In this document: positions 1-11,920 of the stretch, piece by piece
Layout: each line of letters opens with the position of its first letter
How positions within the stretch are numbered: the stretch's first letter is position 1
Assembly: GCA_020137815.1 (NCBI GenBank)
Contig: CM035356.1
Coordinates: 5,223,753-5,287,752 of the forward strand
Reading direction: 5' to 3'
DNA length: 64,000 nt
From: Hormiphora californensis
Lineage: Eukaryota > Ctenophora > Tentaculata > Cydippida > Pleurobrachiidae
Notes under the pieces: model-generated
Told to the model about the DNA's origin: nothing
Seen by the model: only the letters and a program-made list of their open reading frames with translations
The model's database searches: none
Program-made: the position numbers and the translations under genes

Positions 1-439
1 GATAACATGAGGACCAGCGCCTCCATCAAATTGGAATAAGGAAACTGCAGTTATGGGGTTTGAGATGGCAGATTTAATCGCCAACCCTGTCTATATAGTC
101 ACATAATCCCTAATTTTCAAATAGTTCTCTCAGGAGAGAACCCCTCCCTTCGCCCTAGCTGCTCAAAATATAACTTCCCTAGCAGGGCGAGCTAATATAT
201 GATCGAGGTATATAATGAATGTCTGCTATATGGGTGAAGAGCTGTCAAATGTTTTTGCTATCTTCCCAGACGCTGTCAACCCCATAATGAGGGCTCTATT
301 AAAACTAAACTTTTTTGGTAGAGACTCCCTACTAGGAATCAACCGACATCTCGATTCTAGGAGAGAGCTGTCACCCTTCACTCGACCACTCTCCCAAGAC
401 TATTGAACTATCTTGTCAATTTCAAACAGCACCCTCTCG

Positions 440-608
440 CCCCACCACCCATGATACTGCCACACCCCTGTAACCACCACTCACAAATGTATCCTAGTCA
501 GCGAACCCTGGTAACCATGGTTTCTATGGTACCCTAACAACATGAATTATGGTTACCATGGTGGTTACCATGGTTACCCAGGTGGTTACCATGGTGGTTA
601 CCATTACC
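440..608. repeat. GGTTACCATGG palindromic repeat cluster
   Basis: About 480-605 consists largely of overlapping copies of the self-complementary motif GGTTACCATGGTAACC and its halves, immediately after the donor of ETFDH exon 12. The same palindrome recurs at about 6588, 8980, 9300-9765 and 20036-20140. No protein is encoded here. Positions 1-440 show nothing else I can support. Confidence 0.7.
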
Positions 609-3600
609 TTTGTTCTGGCCCATCGAAGGTGCCCAAGTTCCTCTCAACAGGCACATTGTCGTCCTTCAGAGTAAGATGAGGTGGTTGGTCTCCCTCATGG
701 TTCGTACCGGACAGGGCCACAGAACTCAGCAGATCAAAACTCAACTTTCCATCTGGGTGTGGAGGGGGTGAGAAAGTGTTAGGGGTACGAAGGAGACTTG
801 TGATACGAGTTCATTTCAAAAATTACAAAGGTTCACAACTGGTATTTCAAAGATATCTTTGAGCAGTGGTTATCCAGTAGCTCTGATGAAATAGTTGATT
901 ACAGACCGGTTAGATCTGTCTGAGGAGCTTACAACTATCTGATCAAGTAGGGAGTGGTAACCTGGTTTGGGGTATTCTATAGGATAGGCATCCTGTTACC
1001 TGGTTTGGGGTATTCTATAGGTTTAGCATCCTTTGCTGCCACGAGTTGGTCACTATCTCGGCCATGGTGGGGTAGTGTCCAGGGCTCCCTTCCTCCTAGG
1101 ATCACATAAAACAGCCCCGTATAGGCCATACCTGATGGGGGTGTTTATAATTTACGACAAAGGACGCCAGTTATTATTTAGACTATATATTACGGTGATA
1201 CAATGAATGAAGGGGGAAGTCCTCTGCTTCTCTTTCTTTCAGTCCAATCAGTTCCAACTCTGACTGGTTGAGTCTCCCACCCCTTACTCAACAAACACTG
1301 ACTACGATTAAATAAGATCGAGAACATTCAAAGTTCTTAGGAATAATTCTTCAGCATAATTCTAATTTGACACTTTCTTGCCCTAACTCCACCCCGTGAA
1401 GTGACAAGATGGAGAGAGAGAGAGATAGAGAGAGATAGCTCGAAGGGAGGGGGTTATAATTTAACCACTTCCCCGAAGTGACAGATTCGGAGAGGTTGGT
1501 AATGAAAAACCACCTAACTTTGAGTTGGTTTTGGTAATATTAAATCAAAACCACATAACTTTGAAGCTTCATTTCAGAGAGAGATAGAGAGATAGAATAG
1601 AGATAGAGATAGAGAGAGGGAGAGATAGAGAGCTGAGAGAGAGAGAAAGAGAGAGTGAGAGATATATAGAGTAGACTTGCTAAACTGATTCGCGTGACAC
1701 AGATTGGGCTAAACTCGACGAAATAACCATCCACGATTGTCAGCTCTGAATTATGAATTTGTCCAACCATCATGATAATTCGTACTTTTGACTCAGAGAA
1801 TGTAATCATAATCATCATAATATAATGGAAGATACAAACGCTGAACATTTTTAACTAATTATCATTATCAGCAATTGATTATTCCCAAATTACACCTACC
1901 TCCCCACAGCCCAAGAGGAGTACAGAAGGAGGGACGAACGTTCCTGCACGCGTAGAGCTCCTTATACACCTCACTCTTCTTCATCATATCTCGATAACTC
2001 GTTAACGTCTCCCCTAAACAGGGCAGAGGGAGTCAGAGAGGGAGATATCAATATAGTGCTTCTAGGGTGTTGTTTCTCTTAGATCGAATTTAGGGGGCTG
2101 TGGGATAAATAAATAAAGGGGTTGATGGGGAGGTATAAATTCCTGGGTATCAATTCCCGGTTTATAGGGAGGTATAATATGGTTTGATGAAGGAGTAATA
2201 TCTTATGTGGTCCATGTACCTTTATCCATGGTGAGACTCCCACTGGTAATACCCTCGAATGTCGTATCAGCAGCAATTATACCAGACCTCATAGCGTTAT
2301 GGGTTCCCTTTATCTTGGGCACGTTTAGGAAACCCGGACTACAACCAATCATAACACCACCTGCAGGGGATTGAAGTAGGAGAGAATTAGTTCTCATTCC
2401 TGGGAAGGGGGCGAGATATGAGTCTTATTCCTGGAAATTTGAAGATCGCCATATTATGTTATGGAGTTATAATGGGGAGATAGTATTGGATGAGCTGAGG
2501 TAGTTTACCTCCAGATTATTGGAACAGAGGGACAGAGCATCATGGGAGCATCGAGTTAATTAAAATAGAGGGGCAGAGCATATTTGATAATTATTGGAGG
2601 TAAACTATCCACGAGAGTAGTTACGTTTCAACTTGGCGTTAGAAGAGAGGGACAGCGCCGATTGGCATGTGACTGCTTCTTTGCCAAACTGCCAAACTAT
2701 CAATATTACAGACTAGAAAACCATAAGCACCATTCCACCGATTGATTAAATTCGATAGACACATGAGTTAATTATCTTGGTGCCGTGACGCACAGCATGC
2801 ATTCAGATTAGTTAGCTGATTTTAAACCAGTACCAAGTTGTGTCTCAAAGAAATTCTTTGAAAGATCCTCTAGCTACTGATTAAACTACCTTACTATCGT
2901 ATATATGTTTCAAGAAAATTTTAAATAAGAAACGGTTTTTTTCTAAGAAACCACAAGAGCAAGCATTCCAAAAACTAAGAAACTTTCTTTCTCTCAACTG
3001 AACAAGTGGGGGTATTTCCGAGTTGTGTGATTTACATTTCTATTGTGACAAGTGAAACAAGGTTTTACAAAACCTTGTTTCACTTGTCACAATAGTTCAG
3101 CTCTCCGCATCCCCGGATCGAGCACTCTACCAGGATACAAACTTCTAAATCTAACTAGTGATTTACATTTCAAAAGTTTTAGTAATGTGTACCTGGGAAA
3201 GCGATTTCAGGGAGTGACTGGTAACCTCCCTCATTAAGGGCCCTAGCACCGTACATCAACCTCTCACCACCATCCAAGTGTTGTGCTATCTTGGGATGAG
3301 TCTTCCACCTCTAGAGGGGGGAGGTGGGGGATGAGTCTTCCATCTCTAGAGGGGGGTAATGGGGGATGAGTCTTCCACCTCTAGAGGGGGGTAATGGGGG
3401 ATGAGTCTTCCACCTCTAGAGGGGGGGGGGGGTAATGGGGGTAAAGTCTGAATCTGAAGAGGAAGGTAGTGCTAGGGTGACACGGGGGGGGGGGTATTGT
3501 TAAACTAGGATAGTCCGAGGTGGTGGTGGTGACACGGGGGTGGAATTATGGTTTAACTAGGCACTGCACCCTATTTTAACCACCATCTAGCACATTTTTT

Positions 3601-4950
3601 TTCGTGTCTTCTCCGTATTAACATTTGTCACTCCCTGTACACACATGTATTCTGGCCATGTATGTGCCATGGTTTGACAGATGTTAAACTTCACGGCCAT
3701 TTGTTTGACCCCGGTGTCAAGGTCCGGTATACTGCAAGTACAGACACCCAATCACTGGTACTCTACCTAATCATCTGGTAGTTGCAGTATAAAATCAAAC
3801 AAACTTTTTGGCATAGCGTTTGACGGCACAACCTTAATGCTCTCTCGGGTTATTCAAGGTGATGATTAAATATTCTACATGATTCAACGCTAGAAATGGC
3901 AGAGGAAATCATAGGGAAAGATTTGAAATTACATCATCTCTGAAATTTCGGGGATTTGATGGCTGGCATTCATTTAACCGAATACCCCCCTCCGATTATA
4001 TTCATTCTAAGTATGCTGGAAACCACTTGACACCTATTATATCATGTGACTGATTATATATAATCGGAGGAGGGTAATTAGTCGAATTTCATTAAATTCC
4101 TACTATTTAGAATGCATATATTCATTCTAAGTAGTAGCTGCAGGAACCGACCGAATCAGGAAATACTGGTCCCTGATTGGCTGTTAACCAGTCACGTGAC
4201 CTAAATAACAAGTTCTGATTGGTCGGTTCCTGAGTAGCTGGAAAGCACTTGACATCCATTGTGATTACCCCCTCCCATTATTACCTGCATTTCCTTGAAA
4301 GGATACAAGTACGGGTTTTTATAATCCAGCGCAGTCACAAAACCAGCAGCAACAAGAGGCCCATCGTCAATGTGGTAAAGGAATGAACCCCCGTATGTGT
4401 TCCTGTCCATTGGCCACCCTACAGTATGGAGAGCCAGGCCTGGCTGGTGTTTCTCTTCCGGTATTTCCCATAACTGGGGGAGATATTGGAATTAGAGATG
4501 CAGTTTAGGAGGGGGGGGGGGTGAATTCGTTGGAGTGATTGGAATTAGTGACAGTTCCAGAGGGGGGGGGGGTTGAATTTGTTGGAATGATTGGAATTAG
4601 AGACAGTTCCGGGGGAATTTGTCAAAACTTCAATATTTCTCAAATGGGGCAATGAACCTGTCACTAGGTATAATCTCTCGATGAACCGCTCCCTTCATTA
4701 AAATTCAAAATAATTAAGAAACTGTCACTTCAATTCAGATAACGCTATGAAGGTGTGGGGGGGGCACTCAATTATAATAATTATAATACCTCTTTGATCC
4801 CAATCGCATACGTCATTGGTTGACAGTTCTTCCTCAGGTCAAACTGTGTCATGAGTTGCTTGGAAAGGTGACCATGGCAACCCTCTGCAAACATTGTCAT
4901 CTTGGCGTGAATTTCCATACCTCGCTCGAATGTGTCCTGTAGGAGGGGGA

Positions 4951-5025
<75 letters not shown>

Positions 5026-5945
5026 CGGTGAGGGGAGAGAGGTGGTAAGAAAAGAGCAGGAGGGGCAAGGCTGGGAAACCAATAGACAGGGTCGAGCAAG
5101 GCAATAGGTGACAGAATGGATTGAAGTTAGTTAATCTATTGTCTAGTACAATTTGACACGTTCATGTCTAGTACAACTTGACACGTTCATGTCTAGAGAA
5201 ATGAATTAAACCCCAATCAAATATATTGATTGATTTCCCCCGTCGGTTAATATATTTTCTTCTTTCTCCAGTCTCTACCCTCTAGAGGCCTCTCTACCCT
5301 AGCAAGGGACAACCATTTCACCCACTATACCGGTATGGGGAAATGTACATTTCTAATTATTGTAGAGGATTATTATTATCTGGCCACTCTCTCCTGGCAA
5401 CAAGAATGCTGCTAGATTAAACAGTTATCTGGTAGTCACAGGAAGGCCATGTCTCGACAGTGCCTTGATACTTCCTCATTGGGAATTACCCACAGGCATC
5501 CTTGGTAGAAGTCTCGTATAATTATTGAGAAATGTCGCGTCAATAAGAGGAAGGTTGGATTAAACATCGTGGTTGGATTAAACATGGCCTGATCACAGAT
5601 CAGTGATCAGGATAGTTAACCATGTTAAAAAGGTAACCAGGGTAGTTTGCAATTCGTGACTAGAGGTGCTGTATAATAATAGGACGCCGGGTGGGGCATT
5701 CAGCATTCCTAGCTGGTTGAATAATTTACTAGTTGAGATCTCGACTGCTTAGCTTTGGTATCGTTTATTTTACTAAAATTTTTACTTTCTCTCTCGCGTT
5801 ATCTCTCTCTCATGTTCTAATAATCTCTCTCTCGATCTTCCTTGCTGAAGGACAGCAACATATTTGAATCGATAAGTTGACAGGTCTCTCTCTAGTCTCT
5901 TCAGTTACCATAATCAACATTTTGAAAGGTTGCTATCAAAGGAAG

Positions 5946-5994
<49 letters not shown>

Positions 5995-7701
5995 AAGAAT
6001 ATATAAGATAAAGGGAGGGGCACCTCTCTACCTTGGGAGATCCATCTTTAGCAATCCCAACATCATTCGTTGCCACCCCTTTCACTGAACCGTCCTCATG
6101 GAACAACACCTCACTGGCCGCATACCCAGGGTAGATTTCCACTCCTAGATTTTCTGCCTGTTCACCTGTTGTAAAAGAGGGGGGCTGTTGATAATATCAT
6201 CATGATGCCGCAGACGGTGCAACTAGCCCCTCGAGGCTCGAGTAATTGAGATGCCGATTATACTTTTTACGGGCTACGGCTGGCGTTATATGGAGGGGGA
6301 AAAGGGTAGCAGTAAATCATATAACTCCTAAACTATAGCCCTTATTTTATAGGGGTAGCGTGCATGACTATGTTACGAAACCGCCGACTATTTGCGAAGC
6401 GAATCGAGAACAGAACTAAGAAGAAGAAAAAGATTGAGAATTGCTCATACTTTTTTAAGCACGGACACAGTGTCGGGCGACTCAAAACACAACAGAATTA
6501 ACAAGATTAGTAAAACACAACAGCCTCGCCGCATAACAATAACTTACCCAGCCAACTAACTACATGTCCGAGTCTGACAATGTAGTTACCATGGTTACCC
6601 ATGGGTAGGAATAACTCGGGGACATCAATAGACGATGTTTTGGTCAGAATGGAGAATTCATCCTTTGTAACAGGTGTCTTAAGGGGTGCCCCCATTTCTA
6701 TCGCATCTGGTGAGGGAGGGAGGAGAGGGGTTATGAGACAGTTACATTCACCCATTTAGTTTGATTCTGAACATGTATTCCTACCTGGGAATAAATCCAG
6801 TAGGGGACCAGTTTCAATAACAGCTCCAGACAATGTGTGACTACCTGGGAGAGAGAGAGAGAGGGTGTATCAATGTGATCTGTTAAATGTTATCGGCAGA
6901 CTTTGACGAGGATTTCATTTTAGGCGTCCTAGGGCAGGGTATGTTCTAGAAGTTTGATAACTCGTGTTAGAATTTCGCAATCAGATAACATCTGACAATG
7001 TGCCAAAATAGAAGTGACAGTACCAGTTCTAACATGCTCTCATTTCCAAAACAACACGCTGTGTCTGACTGTGAGTTTATGAAATGCTGACAAATGTGCT
7101 TTTTACAGAACTCAGTTGCGCGTAAACTGCGCGCACACAACTGAGGTTTGGTCTCCTCTTCCCAGGCTGGCAAAGCCGGTAAATCCAGCTCCGGTAAATC
7201 CCCATCCAACCGGTCTACTATTTTATTGCTCTATCATTCTGTTTGTCTTCAACTCACCAATCTCAGCTCCTTTCTCAATAACGCACACTCTGATCTCGGC
7301 TCCCTCTCTCTCCGCGTTCTGCATCAGTCGGATAGCAGCAGCTAGACCAGCAGGTCCACCCCCAACAATAGCAACATCTACCTCGTCTACATATCTCTCC
7401 ATATCAACATCTGGGGGGAAGGGTGGTTAGCAATATTTGTGGAAGTTAGCATACAGATCAAGGACATAGTGGTGTATTACACAGATGATAGAACGAGGCA
7501 CTCCTTAGGAACACGGGGGATTCAGTAACTCTAAAGGCATTCTCTCTCACCTGCCCATCTCTCATCAGTAGCCCTATCCACCACAGTGTAGTGTGTGGTA
7601 ATGGATCGGGGAGCTGCAGCTGCTGCAGGTGTAGTGGATAGACACTTGTGGAGCTTCCGCTTACATAGTCGCCCAAAAATACCCAACCGTGCACTTAGCA
7701 T
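608..7701 (-). CDS. ETFDH: Electron-transfer flavoprotein:ubiquinone oxidoreductase, 3' partial
   Basis: Inner-mitochondrial-membrane FAD/4Fe-4S enzyme that passes electrons from ETF to ubiquinone. Twelve exons with GT/AG borders read in order: 7701-7551, 7410-7258, 6844-6785, 6706-6548, 6165-6032, 4936-4790, 4473-4285, 3310-3193, 2360-2220, 2013-1900, 1131-1000, 752-608. The ATG at 7701 starts a basic, Ser/Ala-rich presequence ([16 protein letters not shown]). Exon 2 has the FAD-binding [13 protein letters not shown]. Exon 4 has [17 protein letters not shown], exon 5 [19 protein letters not shown], exon 6 [10 protein letters not shown], exon 7 [17 protein letters not shown], exon 9 [16 protein letters not shown] and exon 12 [18 protein letters not shown], all ETFDH family signatures. 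The final exon, which should hold the CxxC 4Fe-4S ligands, is not in positions 1-607 and is probably beyond the left edge. Two exons have tandemly duplicated splice borders (exon 8 acceptor, exon 11 donor). Introns carry MITEs and (GA)n tracts. Confidence 0.95.
962..1038. repeat. 38-bp tandem duplication of ETFDH exon 11 donor
   Basis: The exon end (Ile-Glu-Tyr-Pro-Lys-Pro codons) with its GT donor is present twice, with donor junctions at 1000 and 962. Only the junction at 1000 joins in frame to exon 12, giving the family sequence IEYPKPDGKLSF. Using the second copy runs into a stop, so the copy at 962 is a decoy donor. Confidence 0.85.
3040..3095. repeat. Perfect 56-bp palindrome in ETFDH intron 8
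   Basis: Two perfect 27-nt arms (3040-3066 and 3069-3095) are separated by only 2 nt. Arm core: TTGTGACAAGTGAAACAAGG. It would extrude as a cruciform or form a long RNA hairpin in the pre-mRNA. It could be a minimal foldback element; no flanking duplication was identified. Confidence 0.9.
3293..3432. repeat. Tandem array (35-bp unit, 4 copies) copying the ETFDH exon 8 acceptor
   Basis: The ATGAGTCTTCCACCTCTAGAG core occurs at 3296, 3331, 3366 and 3401, an exact 35-bp period. On the minus strand each unit is a polypyrimidine stretch, a TAG acceptor and the first codons of exon 8 (Arg-Trp-Lys-Thr-His). Only the exon-proximal copy (junction at 3310) continues into the long coding exon. Confidence 0.9.
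4141..4232. mobile_element. hAT-type MITE, copy 1
   Basis: A 92-bp non-autonomous element with terminal inverted repeats CAGGAACCGACC...GGTCGGTTCCTG, flanked by a perfect 8-bp target-site duplication AGTAGCTG (4133-4140 and 4233-4240). TIR plus 8-bp TSD is the hAT superfamily signature. It sits in ETFDH intron 7. A second copy is at 22602-22710. Confidence 0.93.
4963..5021. repeat. (GA)n microsatellite in ETFDH intron 6
   Basis: Long uninterrupted GA dinucleotide tract preceded by (GT)n at 4950-4963. It lies close to the acceptor of exon 6 (4936); on the minus strand it supplies the (CT)n polypyrimidine tract of that acceptor. Confidence 0.95.
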
Positions 7702-7989
7702 GGCTAATAAATGGAGGAATAGTTAGAATATACTTCGTTGTGACTTGTGGGTAATAGTTACATTGTGACAAAATGAGAGATAACAGAACAAGAGACTGAT
7801 ATAGGAGGGTTTATATTAATTAAAAACTGAATAAAGTATACAAGTTAAATTTAATTCTTGCATAGATTTCAAATAACAAATAAAGTTACAAAATAAGAAG
7901 AGAATTTCTGGTGTTATGGTGATAAAATCGGCGTAGTGCTTCATTGATATGTATAGGTTGGAGACACTCTAAAATCGCTGATGTCTGGT

Positions 7990-8173
7990 GGGGAATTGTT
8001 TGTGTTAATGGACAGACAGACAGATAGATAGAGAGACAGACTAGACATATATACAGACAGACAGACAGAAAGAGAGACAGACAGAGAGATAGACAGAGAG
8101 ACAGACAGAGAGACAGACAGAGAAACAGACTAAACATATATACAGACATACAGACAGACATACAGACAGACAC

Positions 8174-8204
<31 letters not shown>

Positions 8205-8275
8205 TACATACATACATACATACAGACAGACAGACAGACATGAGACAGAAGACAGACAGACAGACTCTCTTACTC
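7990..8275. repeat. (AGAC)n / (ACAT)n tetranucleotide microsatellite
   Basis: Interrupted AGAC/ACAG repeats with a CATA patch at about 8205-8222. They lie between the 5' end of ETFDH and the histone-fold gene. The interval 7702-9280 otherwise holds only a 16-bp AT-rich direct repeat (8370-8460, TTAATTGGGAGG units) and a foldback at 8775-8880. No gene is seen. Confidence 0.9.
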
Positions 8276-8689
8276 AGGTTCGGAGTGTGTGTGACTTGAT
8301 GGCCCTTTGCCAATATCCCTGTAAATACACACAGCAAGTTCTACCAGCTGTTCTACCTGTAATTAGTGTAGTTAATTAGGAGGTCTAGTTAATTGGGAGG
8401 CTAATTAATTGGGAGGTCTAGTTAATTGGGAGGCTAATTAATTGTTAACTTATCTAATTAATTGTATGGTGCCAGTTCTACTAGTCTAATTAATTGGAAA
8501 TTGAGGGGCTAGATTTCAGAATCATACCATTTCATGAGCCAGGTACCCTATTATTAGGCTCACATCCCTTATCAAGTGAATATGAAGGAGTCAGGAGCTT
8601 GGAAAAGAATACTGGTATTCCCATACACTTTTTGGAGGCTTTCAGAAAACTATGCTGCCAGCCTTGTGTGTACAACTCGTATTCTGTGG

Positions 8690-8880
8690 CTGTCATACAC
8701 TGTAACAAGTTACAATTAATAGTTTGTAGAGATGGTATCTCCTTCCGGCTTGGTCAACAAAATGAAATTACGGTGTTTTATTAAATAGCGTATCTATTTG
8801 TTACAGTGTATGTATGACATTACAATTAGGCAACGTCATACACTGTAACAAATAGAGACGCTATTACACTTTAATAATTA
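8690..8880. mobile_element. Small foldback/MITE
   Basis: The motif CATACACTGTAACAA is present at 8694 and again at 8837 on the plus strand, and inverted at about 8800. The arms 8775-8812 and 8837-8880 are near-perfect inverse copies. It is AT-rich and non-coding, with no clear target duplication, so the element class is unassigned. Confidence 0.6.
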
Positions 8881-9287
8881 GGCGACGTTGTACATAGAAA
8901 CATAACGTGTAGTACATTGTGTGTACGGCAGTGTTAATTATAGCAGTTAACTGCCTTTATAACAGATGTTTTAGTAACCATGGCGATTCTATCAAACTAT
9001 TAAATAGTACAGAATACTATTCTTGCCAGTGCTATTCAGTGTGTTCTTACTTTACTCATTTCATCGCCCCGACAACCCCTCTTTTTGTGCCCGGGGCACT
9101 TGCTAGTACTATTCAGTGTGTTCTTACTTTGCTCATTTCATCGCCTCGACACACCCTCTTCCAGGAGAGAGAATCGTAACAGTCCAGAAACATCCAACTG
9201 GGCTCCCCCTCACTTTGCAGAACTTTAAATCTGTTTTCCTGAATAATATACCGTTTAGTTGATACACAATAACTTTAAGTTTTAACT

Positions 9288-9765
9288 CACACACTGTCTG
9301 CGTTTCCATGGTTACTATAACTCACACACTGTCTGCGTTTCCATGGTTACTATAACTCACACACTGTCTGCGTTTCCATAGTTACTATAACTCACACACT
9401 GTCTGCGTTTCCATGGTTACTATAACTCACACATTGTCTGCGTTTCCATAGTTACTATAACTCATACACTGCCTGCGTTTCCATAGTTACTATAACTCAC
9501 ACACTGTCTGCGTTTCCATAGTTACTATAACTCACACACTGCCTGCGTTTCCATGGTTACTACAACTCACACACTGTCTGCGTTTCCATGGTTACTATAA
9601 CTCACACACTGTCTGCGTTTCCATAGTTACTATAACTCACACACTGTCTGCGTTTCCATAGTTACTATAACTCACACACTGCCTGCGTTTCCATGGTTAC
9701 TCACACAATGTCTGCGTTTCCATAGTTACTATAACTCACACACTGTCTGCGTTTCCATGGTTTCT
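9288..9765. repeat. Minisatellite (35-bp unit, 14 copies) seeded by an exon-intron border
   Basis: GTCTGCGTTTCCAT recurs 14 times between 9293 and 9760, at 35-bp spacing except for one shortened unit near 9700-9713. The last copy (9730-9765) overlaps the 3' end of the histone-fold gene exon 3. On the minus strand each unit contains CAGTGT followed by the donor-like GTGAGT. Units alternate CCATGG and CCATAG. Confidence 0.93.
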
Positions 9766-10330
9766 CAGCTACATCCATCTCTAGTTCAGGATCGAACTCA
9801 TAAGGTTCATCATCAAACAGTTTCTGTCTGTCTTTGAGGAGGTTCCTCTTGGTGAGGTAGTCGTTCAAACGGGCCAGTTTACCCCTGTTACACCTCAACT
9901 GGAACACTGTGGAAACATGGCCATATTAGGCAACATGACCTTATTAAGCAACACATAATTGATTTGAATGGAGTAGTTATACAGAATTTACAGATTACAG
10001 ATAATGATTTGAGTAGCCCGCTTACCAATATCATCTGGCTGAATGGTTGTTGATTGTCTCATGTCTGCTGCAGCCATCACTCTCCCCGCCAGAACTGATA
10101 ACTCGTTCGCTAGGTGTTGATCTATCAGCTCAACCGACCGTTCACAAGGCCTCAACCCATCACCTACAAAACACACAGTTGTATACTAGGGTACAATTGC
10201 AATGATACCCCCGTTCGGTCGTTTCTTTACGCTAATGTGACATTTAATGAAACAAATCTTTACCTGACTTGGTCATGAGAGCAGTTATCTCCTTTTTAAA
10301 ACTGGCATCTCGATAACTATCTTCTGACAT
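9701..10330 (-). CDS. TAF13/SPT3-like histone-fold protein
   Basis: Three exons with GT/AG borders: 10330-10264, 10163-10026, then from 9906 to about 9740, or reading on to a TGA at 9701-9703. Phases join cleanly. The product starts MSEDSYRDASFKKEITALM and has a helix-loop-helix-loop-helix histone fold; its third part, PDDIVFQLRCNRGKLARLND followed by LLKDRQKLFDD, resembles TAF13 (a TFIID subunit; SPT3 of SAGA is the alternative). Conserved TAF13 residues of the first helix (FGD...ESV) are not obvious, so the orthology is tentative. If the exon is not spliced at 9740 the frame runs into the 35-bp minisatellite and stops within its second unit, giving about 136 residues, close to TAF13 length. 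The ATG at 10330 is the first in the open frame. Confidence 0.75.
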
Positions 10331-11390
10331 TTTACTGCAAACACTGATATTTTAATTTACCAAATGTATTCCGCCCATATCCGACGGATACATATCAAAC
10401 AATTGGCGATTTTCCGGCGAATTATCATGAATCAGAGTGGAGTGTATCGACTAAATATATGACACCAGACACACCAACAAGTAACAACTCTGGTTAAACA
10501 TGTAATATAGAAGACTGAGGAAATATATAAAACATATCTATGGTGGTAGAGTGAGGCCTCGGCTCGAGGGGTAATAGCGTTCAGGGGTAATAGCGTTCAG
10601 TGGGGGCAGAGACAGCGGTGCTTTTCAAGCAAGGGGGCAGACCAAACCAATTTGAAAGAAACGCATACCGGGCCCCAAAACCGATTAGTTTCACTTTTCA
10701 GTTCACCAGCCGGGGAGAAGCTGCCGAAGAAAACGTTGAAAAATGCTGCTTTCAATATAACTAGTAAGCCCGCTCGCCCTACGGGCGAATGTCAGGGATG
10801 GTCAATGGTCATACAGTAAACTAAGCAAATAGTGTAGTATCCTTTGAAATTTTTAAAATCAGTAAATTTATCAGGTAAATTAACCACAGCGATTCTTTCG
10901 ACAGAAAAACCACGGGTCCTCTTTTGCCAGGTCCTGAAGTGTTTTATGAAGGAGCACAATTTGCAAAATACCTTTCACGTATTACTGCCAATTTCTTATT
11001 AGTGCCATTGATACTTTGTTATTACGTGTGTTGACAACTTTTTTTGAATAATAATCACCTCTTTTGTAGGATTTCTATCGCGTAGTCTATAGGCGTCAGC
11101 GCCAGTTTGGGACATATGGCTCCTCCAAACTCGCTGGCGATTGTGTTGAAGTTGAGTAGTCATGTTCACGAAACGTGGTGAACAGGGGGTGAACAGATCA
11201 AATCGAGCAAACGATCAATCACACAACCCGGCAGAGAGATGAATCAAGGATGCACGTGCAGTTTAAGGCTCAAGCTGGCAGGTTGCCAGGATCCCTCTAG
11301 GGACATCACGTGCAAAAGGCCATTTCCAGGAATTTTGTGCCATATTTGGTAAAAATACCATCACCCATCATTTCCCTATTTGCTTTAATA
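10331..11390. other. Intergenic, no gene seen
   Basis: Nothing coding is visible. It contains the 5' flank of the histone-fold gene and short GC-rich hairpins (for example GCCCTACGGGC at about 10778, also seen near 30282) that look like repeat debris. Confidence 0.5.
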
Positions 11391-11392
11391 AT

Positions 11393-11740
11393 AGTATGAT
11401 AGTGAACCATAATATAGTTCAAGAGTGCACCCCATCCAAGAGCGCACCACCTCCAGAAGACACCACTCCAAGAGCGCACGACATCAAAGAGAGCTCCCCA
11501 TCCAGAAGATACCACGTGCAGGGGACACCACACACAAAAGAGATCACATGCGCAAATACAACGTCGTGCTGGTCTCTTCTGCGTGTGGTGTCCCCTGCGT
11601 GTGGTATCTTCTGGATGGGGAGCTCTCTTTGATGTGGTCTCTTTTAGGTGTGGTGCGCTCTCAGGTGTGGTCTCTCTTCGATGGGGTGCGCTCTTGGGCG
11701 CTCTTGGAGGCTCTTAAACTTTATTATGGTTCACTATTGG
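11393..11740. mobile_element. Long imperfect palindrome (foldback element)
   Basis: The left half (CATCAAAGAGAGCTCCCCAT and following, about 11481-11535) is inverted in the right half (about 11585-11636). The outer ends also pair: TAGTGAACCATAATA at 11399 against TATTATGGTTCACTA at 11722. The whole region would fold into a hairpin with an approximately 50-nt loop. The open frames across it are by-products of the repeat. Confidence 0.75.
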
Positions 11741-11920
11741 CAGCACGAGATAAGGCAGCTCTTTTCAAAAGATCTTGTTGGCAAACGCGGGATAAGGCAG
11801 CGCTTTTCAAAAGATCTTGTTGCGACTCACATTTTTTTAATAAAATTTTTAAAACTTTCTTAAAACTCAGGATAAGTATCGGATAATTGTTTATGAGCCG
11901 CATGATAATTGTTTGTTGGG

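Noticed and set aside
1-60. Minus-strand exon-like segment (FQFDGGAGPH) as the last ETFDH exon
   Set aside because: GGAGP vaguely resembles the ETFDH C-terminal GGGGP, but the preceding CxxC iron-sulfur segment is missing and the border is uncertain.
4781-5104. Ser-Leu or Arg-Glu repeat proteins over (GA)n/(CT)n tracts (also 15656-15898, 17056-17448, 23814-24170, 36949-37263, 40922-41419, 54973-55247, 62198-62494)
   Set aside because: Translations of dinucleotide repeats, not genes.
9288-9765. CRISPR-like array
   Set aside because: Units are head-to-tail without unique spacers and lie in an animal gene; a minisatellite.
11425-11886. 153-residue open frame upstream of the Penelope-like element
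   Set aside because: It spans a palindrome and encodes mirror-image low-complexity sequence; no domain.
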